56,052 nucleotides of DNA from Flammeovirgaceae bacterium (GTDB lineage Bacteria > Bacteroidota > Bacteroidia > Cytophagales > Cyclobacteriaceae), in the NCBI GenBank assembly GCA_016709845.1, contig JADJMA010000064.1, forward strand, positions 1-56,052. Reading direction: 5' to 3'. Positions within the stretch are counted from its first letter, which is position 1. Every line of letters begins with the position of its first letter. Of the stretch, positions 49,819 through 56,052 are shown in pieces. The translations under genes and the position numbers were made by a program. The notes under the pieces were generated by a model, which saw only the letters and a list, made by a program, of their open reading frames with translations, did no database searches and was not told the origin of the DNA.

Positions 49819-50264
49819 TGAGCGCTTTTTAAACCAAGTAATTTTACAAAGTGTCTGTTGGTTTCCGTGTAGCCTTGCCGTAGGTAGTACTCGTGTGTTT
49901 CACTTCTACGGAAATTACTGGTCACTTCAATTTTATAGCAAGGCTGCTGTTTAAAATATTCTTCGGCTGCCAGTAAGAGCATTCCTCCGACTCCTTGCTT
50001 TCTAACGACACTATCAACACAAAATGATGTAATGCGACCTACCGGCCCCGGAAGATGGAAAGTTTGATAATAATGCAGGCAGATAAATCCGATTGCCATT
50101 TTATCTTTCCTGGCTACTAAGATTTTATAACCGGGCGCCTGGTGCGCACTAAATTTTATTAGTAAATCCGATTCTTTTGTGGGATAGCCTAATTGGGAAA
50201 GCAGATTCGCAAGTTGAGGGGCATCGCCAGGCTGGGCATTTTCAATTGTTATTTCCTTTGTCAT
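49815..50264 (-). CDS. GNAT family N-acetyltransferase
   Basis: 149 residues, intact. Acetyl-CoA loop VRKQGVGGMLLLAAEEYF, preceded by ITSFCVDSV (beta4 strand) and followed by SETHEYYLRQGYTE. N-terminal strand ITIENAQPGDAPQLANLL. Substrate unknown. Overlaps the permease stop by 4 bp. Confidence 0.88.
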   Translation of the reverse strand: MTKEITIENAQPGDAPQLANLLSQLGYPTKESDLLIKFSAHQAPGYKILVARKDKMAIGFICLHYYQTFHLPGPVGRITSFCVDSVVRKQGVGGMLLLAAEEYFKQQPCYKIEVTSNFRRSETHEYYLRQGYTETNRHFVKLLGLKSAH

Positions 50265-50420
50265 TCCTTAATGAAGATAGCAAATCCTTGGAATTGTTAA
50301 TGATCGCACAGTGTTTATCACTGGTAGCCCGAAATCGATAAATGTGAAGTTGTTGTTGCACAATCAACGTTGTTGCAATTTAGCTGCACGTAAAAAGTAC
50401 TATTATTTAAATCTACGATC

Positions 50421-51173
50421 TTATAAACCTTTCGCGCTCATACCACCATCAACCGAAATATTCTGCCCTGTAATGTAGCTGCTTTTATCCATCGCCAAAT
50501 AACAGGCAAGACTGGCAACCTCATGCGGTTTGCCAACGCGCCCCATTGGGGTGCGAGCGAGAATTTTTTCTAATCGATCAGGTTGTGTAAGTACGGCCTC
50601 GGTAAGCGGGGTTTCAATGTACCAGGGTGAGATGGCATTGATACGAATTTGATCAACACTCCACTCGGCCGCGAGATGCTTGGTAAATTGAATGATAGCA
50701 GCCTTGGTCATACCGTACGGTGGTCCACTTTGCACATCTTGCATACCGGCTACGGAAGCAACATTGATTACGCTGGCGTGGCCGGATTTCTTTAGCATTG
50801 GATAACACAGCCGGGTAAGTTCCATCATGCTGAACAAATTCGTTTCAAAGAGCAGTCGGATTTCTTCTTCGCTGTACTCAACAAATTTCTTGCGGATGTT
50901 CGTGCCCACATTATTTACCAGTATATCCAACTTGCCCCAGTTCTCAGAAATTTTTTGAGCCAGGTCCTGCCTGAAAGCGGGGTTGCTAATATCACCTTCG
51001 TTAGTAAAAAGGTTAGCCGAATTCTTCAATTTACCCTGAATGCTTTTTGTACTTCGGGCGATTACTAATACTTCTGCACCTAACTCCAGAAACTCCCGCG
51101 CAATGGCAAGACCAATTCCTTTGGTGCCTCCGGTTATTAATGCTTTTTTTCCTTGCAGCGTCCAGCCACTCAT
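50421..51173 (-). CDS. SDR family oxidoreductase (tropinone-reductase-like)
   Basis: 250 residues, intact. TGGTKGIGLA cofactor loop, NNVGTN, catalytic Ser in INVASVAG, YGMTK (Tyr-x3-Lys), and a C-terminal YITGQNISVDGGMS. The start at 51173 (MSGWTLQGKKALITGG) overlaps the Zn-ribbon gene stop as ATGA; a farther upstream start at 51221 is unlikely. Substrate unknown. Confidence 0.88.
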   Translation of the reverse strand: MSGWTLQGKKALITGGTKGIGLAIAREFLELGAEVLVIARSTKSIQGKLKNSANLFTNEGDISNPAFRQDLAQKISENWGKLDILVNNVGTNIRKKFVEYSEEEIRLLFETNLFSMMELTRLCYPMLKKSGHASVINVASVAGMQDVQSGPPYGMTKAAIIQFTKHLAAEWSVDQIRINAISPWYIETPLTEAVLTQPDRLEKILARTPMGRVGKPHEVASLACYLAMDKSSYITGQNISVDGGMSAKGL

Positions 51174-51552
51174 AACGGTTGTTGTTTTGGTGATTCTTTT
51201 TTTACGACTAAGAGGTACCAACTTTTGTCCATGGCCAGATAACCTTGCTCGTAGCAGAAATGATACACGGCTCCTTCTTTGGTTACATATTGGCTGGTAA
51301 AGTAAGTAAAATCAAACCCTTTCTCATTTAATTTTTCGCGATTCACTTTGGCTTTTCCTGTGGGATTTAGATCCAGTAGTATCCTTCGGTTTTTGCGGAG
51401 AATGTTGGTCACATTGTTCATGTAGGCGGTCTCATCCCGGTTCAACTTATTATTATAAGATACCCGGCACTGGTCGGAGCAGAATTTTTTGTCGGCTCGC
51501 CCAATAATTTTTCCACCACACTCTAAGCACCCTTTTTCTTCTTTTTAGCCAT
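51170..51552 (-). CDS. DUF2116-like Zn-ribbon protein, one frameshift
   Basis: About 127 residues. Start ATG at 51552: MAKKKKK, then in another frame CLECGGKIIGRADKKFCSDQ, CRVSYNNKLN, so the zinc site CxxC..CxxxC is present. The A-run in the Lys-rich N-terminus is the break point. The C-terminal part (TNILRKNRRILLDLNPTGKA, YFTSQYVTKEG, YEQGYLAMDKSWYLLVV) is a conserved-looking helix-strand region. Cytosolic, coupled to the SDR. Function unknown. Confidence 0.75.
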
Positions 51553-51584
51553 GATTGGCAGTTTTTAGTGGTTTTATTATCCGA

Positions 51585-51613
51585 TTATAAACGTTTATAA
51601 ACGAATATAACCG
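51585..51613. promoter_or_regulatory. 10-bp phased repeats with a CGTTTATAAACG palindrome
   Basis: TTATAAACG at 51585, TTATAAACG at 51595 and ATATAACCG at 51605, spaced by exactly 10 bp, with a perfect 12-bp palindrome CGTTTATAAACG at 51592-51603. It sits between the divergent Zn-ribbon gene and ssb. A binding site for a regulator is plausible, but nothing proves it. Confidence 0.5.
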
Positions 51614-51734
51614 AAAGTAATTGAATAATAAACGACTGTCGGCTTCCGGGTCCCTCACCTTTGTACTGTCAATCGGAAACAAACCCAGTGGCTAGACTTG
51701 AAAAATAAATGTTTAACAATTAAATAGTACAATT

Positions 51735-52073
51735 ATGAAAAGTGTAAGAAACAGCGTGCAGTTAATCGGTCGGTTAGGTAAAGACCCCGAAGTGAAGACT
51801 TTTGGTAAAAGCCAGAAGGCATCGTTCTCTATTGCTACCACGGATAGCTACAAGAACGATAAAGGCGAAAAAGTTGAAGACACCCAGTGGCACAATGTGA
51901 TTGTGTGGGGTAAGTTGGCCGACATTGCGGGTCAATATCTGAAGAAGGGTGCCGAAGTTGCCGTGGAAGGCAAACTAGTACACCGCGTGTATGAAACTGA
52001 CAAAGGTGAAAAGCGCTACATCACCGAGATCAATGTAAATGATTTCGCGATGTTAGGGGGTAAGCAGAAATAA
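51735..52073 (+). CDS. ssb: single-stranded DNA-binding protein, short form
   Basis: OB-fold SSB, 112 residues, intact: NSVQLIGRLGKDPEVKTFGK, ASFSIATTDSYKND, DTQWHNVIVWGKLADIAGQY, LKKGAEVAVEGKLVHRVYET, EINVNDFAML. It ends LGGKQK and has no acidic C-terminal tail (the DDDIPF-type tip that recruits partners), so it is a tail-less SSB, possibly not the main replication SSB. Followed by a clear terminator. Confidence 0.93.
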   Translation: MKSVRNSVQLIGRLGKDPEVKTFGKSQKASFSIATTDSYKNDKGEKVEDTQWHNVIVWGKLADIAGQYLKKGAEVAVEGKLVHRVYETDKGEKRYITEINVNDFAMLGGKQK

Positions 52074-52093
52074 CAATTACCGCTAAATTGCTG

Positions 52094-52129
52094 GAAGGCC
52101 ATCCCGAAAACGGGTGGCCTTCTTTTTTT
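52094..52129 (+). terminator. rho-independent terminator of ssb
   Basis: GC-rich stem: GAAGGCCA (52094-52101) with TGGCCTTC (52115-52122) and CCCG (52103-52106) with CGGG (52111-52114), loop AAAA, followed by seven T. Confidence 0.9.
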
Positions 52130-52210
52130 GCCTTACCGTTTATAAAGCTTCCCTAACTTCAAAACGAAATCAGCGTTCTATATCTGTGGTGAATGATTAT
52201 TTTTACGCAG

Positions 52211-54199
52211 ATGAGCTTTAATTATCCGCAGTTTCTTTGGGCACTCACGGCCTTATCCATACCCATCATCATTCATCTTTTTAATTTCCGTAAAACGACA
52301 CGGATATTTTTTTCTAATACGCGGTTTTTAAAGCAGGTAAAGCAAGAGACAACACAAAAACGAAAGCTGAAGAAATACCTGGTGCTTGCATCGAGGCTGT
52401 TATTTTTATTTTTTTTGGTGCTGGCGTTCGCACAGCCTTTTTTGCCGGCTAAAGAACAGTTAACTACGCAGCGGAACCTGTCTATATATCTTGACAATTC
52501 GTATAGTATGTCCACTCCAATGCATGAAAAAGTAAGAGCGCTTGATGCCGGAGTTGGATTTGTTCGCGACATCGTGGAACTCTTTCCAACCGAAACCCGA
52601 TACAAACTTCTTACTAACGATTTTGCTCCCTTTTCAAACACGTATAAATCGAAAGCTGAAATCCTCGATCAGCTTTCGCAGATTCGAATGTCGCCCATAA
52701 GCCGATCAGGGGAAGAAGTGATGAAAAGACTGGGTGAGTCGGCCAATACAATTTTTTGGATTTCAGATTTTCAAAAATCAACATTTGCTGATGGAAATCA
52801 AGAAAGCCTTTTCTGGCTGGATAGTGCACGAACGGAACAAATTCGATTGGTGCCCATTGACTATGCGCAGATGTCTAATGTCTTTGTGGATTCGATCTTT
52901 CTCGAAAATCCTTTTGTAATTGGAGGCGAAAAAAATTCTATTCACGTACGTCTTCGAAATGAGGGCCCACGAACCCTGGAAGGATTAATCACAAAGCTTA
53001 CTATCAATGGAATTCAGGCGGGCACGTCATCGGTAACCATTCAATCAAATAGTAGTACCGAAACAACTTTCGATTTATCGCGAGGGTTAACCGGTTATAA
53101 CAAAGCGATTTTAAGCTTCAGTGATTTTCCGGTGAGTTTCGATAACGAGTTTTATTTTACCTTAAACTATTCCGGCCGCTTGCGCGTGATTGAAATCAAA
53201 CCCAATGCTCGGATTACTTCTGTTGAGAATGTTTATGGCAATCGTACGCTTTTTGATTTTCGTGGATATGCAGTCGATAATGTTGATTACAGTGTCTTGA
53301 GCGCTGCCGATCTGGTTGTAGTGAATGGTATCGACAAGATTGATAATTCGCTTAATGCTGCCCTACAGATTTATCGAAACAATGGTAGTGCTATGTTGGT
53401 AGTGCCGGGTGCGCAGCCCGATCGGGTATCGTATCAAAATTTGTTAGGCATAGCATCGCTCACCACGCTCGCCAAAGCAGACCAAGTGGAGTTGGATAAA
53501 CCTGATTTTCAAAATCCTTTTTTTGAAAATGTTTTTGAGGAAAGATCAACTTCCCTGGAGATGCCCCGCGCACAAAAACTTCTGGATTGGGGCATAGATC
53601 GATCGGCTATTCTCCAATTTAAAAACGGACAACCTTACTTATCTAAGTTTGGCAATACGTTTGTGATGGCCAGTTCGCTCGATCGAGCACAGAGCGATAT
53701 GGCTTCGCACGCCATTTTTGTACCGATCATGTATCGGATAGCAGCCAGTGGTAAAAAGGCCGAGCGCAAACCATACTATTATTTGTCTTCATCACTTGTT
53801 GTGGTGCCGGCTGATAGTTTGGTGGGGGAAGAGCCAGTGCGCATGATTGGTGATCAGGAATTAGTTCCGTCTCAACGAAGCCTGGGTGATAGACTTTTAT
53901 TAGAGATACCGCGGCATTCGGTTAGTCATGGATTTTATTATGTAACGCATGCGCGCGATACGTTGGATCTGCTCGCATTTAATCTTGATAAAAAGGAATC
54001 GATGCTTGCCCAAATGACGGGTGAAGAAGTGAAGACGCTGCTTGGCGGAGGTGATCGGATCTCAATTTTTGAATCAACCTCTGAACAGACCTTTAGTAAC
54101 GAAATAAAAGAACGATATTTGGGAACCCCATTATGGAAGTATGCGATTGTTTTAGCATTGTTATTCCTGCTGGCCGAGGTTCTTTTAATCAGGTTTTGA
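52211..54199 (+). CDS. BatA-domain membrane protein
   Basis: 662 residues, intact. Start at 52211 (MSFNYPQFLWALTALSIPII), the BatA/aerotolerance N-terminal domain with two membrane segments (~5-25 and ~57-79), followed by a von Willebrand A-like region with a MIDAS-type YLDNSYSM. A long beta-rich periplasmic or cytosolic part follows, and one C-terminal membrane segment (YAIVLALLFLLAEVLLIRF). Alternative ATG at 52193 adds six residues. Role unknown; Bat proteins are linked to stress tolerance in Bacteroidota. Confidence 0.82.
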   Translation: MSFNYPQFLWALTALSIPIIIHLFNFRKTTRIFFSNTRFLKQVKQETTQKRKLKKYLVLASRLLFLFFLVLAFAQPFLPAKEQLTTQRNLSIYLDNSYSMSTPMHEKVRALDAGVGFVRDIVELFPTETRYKLLTNDFAPFSNTYKSKAEILDQLSQIRMSPISRSGEEVMKRLGESANTIFWISDFQKSTFADGNQESLFWLDSARTEQIRLVPIDYAQMSNVFVDSIFLENPFVIGGEKNSIHVRLRNEGPRTLEGLITKLTINGIQAGTSSVTIQSNSSTETTFDLSRGLTGYNKAILSFSDFPVSFDNEFYFTLNYSGRLRVIEIKPNARITSVENVYGNRTLFDFRGYAVDNVDYSVLSAADLVVVNGIDKIDNSLNAALQIYRNNGSAMLVVPGAQPDRVSYQNLLGIASLTTLAKADQVELDKPDFQNPFFENVFEERSTSLEMPRAQKLLDWGIDRSAILQFKNGQPYLSKFGNTFVMASSLDRAQSDMASHAIFVPIMYRIAASGKKAERKPYYYLSSSLVVVPADSLVGEEPVRMIGDQELVPSQRSLGDRLLLEIPRHSVSHGFYYVTHARDTLDLLAFNLDKKESMLAQMTGEEVKTLLGGGDRISIFESTSEQTFSNEIKERYLGTPLWKYAIVLALLFLLAEVLLIRF

Positions 54200-54229
54200 A
54201 GTAATTTTAACCCTTGTCTTAAACTGACA

Positions 54230-55487
54230 ATGAAAATACTCATCCACTCCGCACTCATCCTTTCGCCCGCCTCTCCCTTCCATAAAAAAAAGAAAAACGT
54301 ACTCATTAACAATGGCCGTATCGAAGAGATCGGTGACAAGAATTATTCAGCCGATCGGATCATTGAGGCGGAAGGGATGATTCTTTCTGCCGGTTGGTTT
54401 GATTTAGGGACTTCGGTGGGGACCCAGGGCATGAGCAAAGAAGATTTAAATTCTTTAGCAAAACGGCCATGGCAGGTGGATCTACGGAGGTAGCAGTTTT
54501 GCTAACACCCAACCCACTGTTCAAACCCAAGAACGAAGTCAGTTATATCACTGGACTGAATGAAAACAGATTAGTGCAAATCCATGCCTTGGCAGCCGTT
54601 ACAAAAAATTGCAAAGGCGAGGAACTGACGGAGATGATTGACTTACATGAAGCCGGTGCGGTTGCCTTTACCGATGGACTTAAACCCGTTTGGCATACTG
54701 ATATTTTTCTTAAGTCGCTTCGAATACTTGCAAAATTTGATGGTTTGTTGATTGATCATCCGGAAGATGTTTGGCTTAATTTATTTGGACAAATGCACGA
54801 AGGCCCGGCAAGTACGATGCTTGGCCTAAAGGGAATGCCGCGTATTGCCGAAGAAGTGGCGATTAGTAAAAATCTTGAATTACTGAGTTATGCCGGTGGA
54901 CGATTGCATTTTGCTAAACTCTCCACGACTAAATCGTTAGATCTGATTCGCGCAGCAAAAAAGAAAGGTTTGAATGTAAGTTGTGATGTAGCCACTTATC
55001 AGCCACTGTACAGCGATGAAGTGCTTGAAAATTTTGATACGAATTATAAGGTGAATCCGCCCTTGCGCGAAAAAACAGATCAAGATGCATTGATTAAAGG
55101 ACTTAAAGACGGCACGATAGATGTTTTAGTGAGTAATCACTGTCCACACGAAGATGAAAGTAAGTTTTTAGAGTTTGACCAGGCTGATTTTGGATTGATC
55201 AATCTTCAGACATTTGCCTCGCAGCTCGTATCTCTGTCCAAAACTATTGAAATGAAACCTTACTTGAAAAAGTGACCGATGCACCCCGTAAACTGCTAAA
55301 ACGCCACCCAGTGATAGTTGACGTAAGCACCAAGGCCAATCTTACTCTACTCGATCCCAATTTTGAATGGACTTTCGTGAAAGAAAATAATTTTTCTAAA
55401 TCAAAAAACTCTCCGTGGTTGGGCAATACCTTTAAAGGGAAAGTAGTTGCAGTATTTAATAATGGCAAACAGTGGTTAGATGTTTAA
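54230..55487 (+). CDS. dihydroorotase-family protein lacking catalytic residues, frame broken
   Basis: Amidohydrolase fold of about 419 residues, Bacteroidota dihydroorotase type. The place of the HxH metal motif reads WFDLGTSVGDPGHE (frame-corrected), so the two metal-binding His are absent; the later motif usually DHAPH reads SNHCPHEDESK, with Asn in place of the Asp. Other blocks: AMAGGSTEVAVLLTPNPLFK, GLLIDHPEDVWLN, LSYAGGRLHFAKLSTTKSL. Frames: 54230-54493, 54469-55275 and 55272-55487. It may be a non-catalytic partner of aspartate transcarbamoylase or a variant enzyme. Overlaps DUF4199 gene by 8 bp. Confidence 0.82.
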
Positions 55488-56011
55488 ATCCATTCCCCGA
55501 CTTGCTTTTATCGCCATACGAAACGGATTGATAGCCGGTGGGCTTGATTTTGTTTTTATACTTACCCTCTTTTATATAGGTAAGCATCCGTTTCTGTTTC
55601 CGGTATACTTCGATTTTCGCCTTATATTATTTTCTGTTTTTATGGTGATGGGTCTGAAGGAACTCAGAGACTATCATCAACAGGGACTACTTTCCTTTGG
55701 GGAGGGCATGGTGAGCAATCTTTTATTTACAACGGTTTTTGCTTTGTTTATCGGATCTTTGATTTTACTTTTTTGCGCCATAGAACCAGCTTTTGTTTCT
55801 AATTATATTGAAATCGCAACCGCGCAATTGTAAACCTGAGCCGGCCATACGTTGAAAGATTGGGAAAAGCAGTGTGTTTGACAAAGTTTAAACCCCTTCC
55901 GGTACTACCGGGCGAGCTTGCCATAGATTACCTGATAAAAAGTTTTATCATTAGCTTTTTTATTAGCATTATTATATCTGTAATTTTAAGACGACAACCA
56001 AAACCAATTAA
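55480..56011 (+). CDS. DUF4199 membrane protein, frame broken
   Basis: About 176 residues. Membrane segments: residues ~17-35 (LIAGGLDFVFILTLFYIG), ~42-58 (FDFRLILFSVFMVMGL), ~78-102 (NLLFTTVFALFIGSLILLFC) and, after a break near 55830, IIKSFIISFFISIIISVIL-like sequence near 55940-55995. The second frame reads VNLSRPYVERLGKAV. The stop is probably at 56009-56011 if one A is added (..PKPN). DUF4199 function is unknown. The gene is near the window end. Confidence 0.75.
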
Positions 56012-56014
56012 ATC

Positions 56015-56052
56015 ATGGAAGAAGAAGAAGCCACCTCCTGTTTCAACACGCG
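56015..56052 (+). CDS. start of next gene, partial
   Basis: ATG at 56015 followed by MEEEEATSCFNT to the window end. Only 12 residues are visible and the frame is unreliable in this A-rich sequence; identity cannot be judged. Confidence 0.25.
   Translation, partial: MEEEEATSCFNT

Overview
The window reads as chromosomal DNA of a Bacteroidota bacterium, most likely Cytophagales. The markers are a PorT-like and a PorE-like protein (type IX secretion), OmpA proteins with PD40 propellers, DUF4252, DUF5606 and DUF4199 proteins, a BatA-type membrane protein, an ECF sigma/anti-sigma pair, near absence of purine-rich ribosome binding sites, and TAnnTTTG-type promoter candidates. I see no rRNA, tRNA, insertion sequence, prophage or CRISPR array. 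Genes are dense; no gene-free stretch exceeds about 300 bases (the largest are 3880-4158 and 28087-28343).

About half of the roughly 54 genes have a broken reading frame. Housekeeping genes (waaA, dtd, rsgA, the sigma factor) are hit as often as accessory ones, and several breaks can be read as one base lost or gained in a homopolymer. The simplest explanation is uncorrected long-read indels, not gene decay. I therefore list each broken gene once, as a CDS over its whole extent, and say in the entry where the frame changes. Two genes carry an in-frame TAG instead.

Layout. 1-3.9 kb: a BNR propeller protein cut by the window edge and a GH95 alpha-L-fucosidase. 4.1-9.2 kb: a (deoxy)nucleoside catabolism block with purine nucleoside phosphorylase, a divergent uridine-phosphorylase-like enzyme, deoxyribose-phosphate aldolase and a two-domain ALDH16-type aldehyde dehydrogenase. 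9.3-16.6 kb: a lactonase-fold protein, an S9 peptidase, a 3'-5' exonuclease, an NhaC antiporter and a saccharopine-dehydrogenase-like enzyme, all on the minus strand. 16.6-19 kb: a small DUF4442 / acyltransferase-like / glycosyltransferase 2 cluster. 19-26 kb: core genes (rsgA, waaA, enoyl-CoA hydratase, low-molecular-weight phosphatase, aspartate kinase, fbp, DUF5606, engB).

26-34.7 kb: a PorE-like OmpA protein, ubiE (menaquinone synthesis) overlapping a PorT-like gene, an SDR, a large CarboxypepD-MG2-plug surface protein, a thioredoxin-fold protein and a phosphopantetheinyl transferase. 34.7-39.9 kb: a WD40 protein, a DivIVA protein, folB, a HesB/IscA-like protein lacking the C-terminal CxC, dtd, and a bacterial pentameric ligand-gated ion channel. 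40-45.3 kb: an S9 peptidase, a small histidine-containing membrane protein, a second OmpA protein and a DUF2007 protein. 45.4-49.8 kb: a plus-strand run of ECF sigma factor, anti-sigma-like protein, three DUF4252 paralogues, and an ABC ATPase plus permease; this is the best candidate for an undescribed system. 49.8-56 kb: GNAT, SDR, Zn-ribbon protein, a short SSB, a BatA-type protein, a dihydroorotase homologue missing catalytic residues, and DUF4199.
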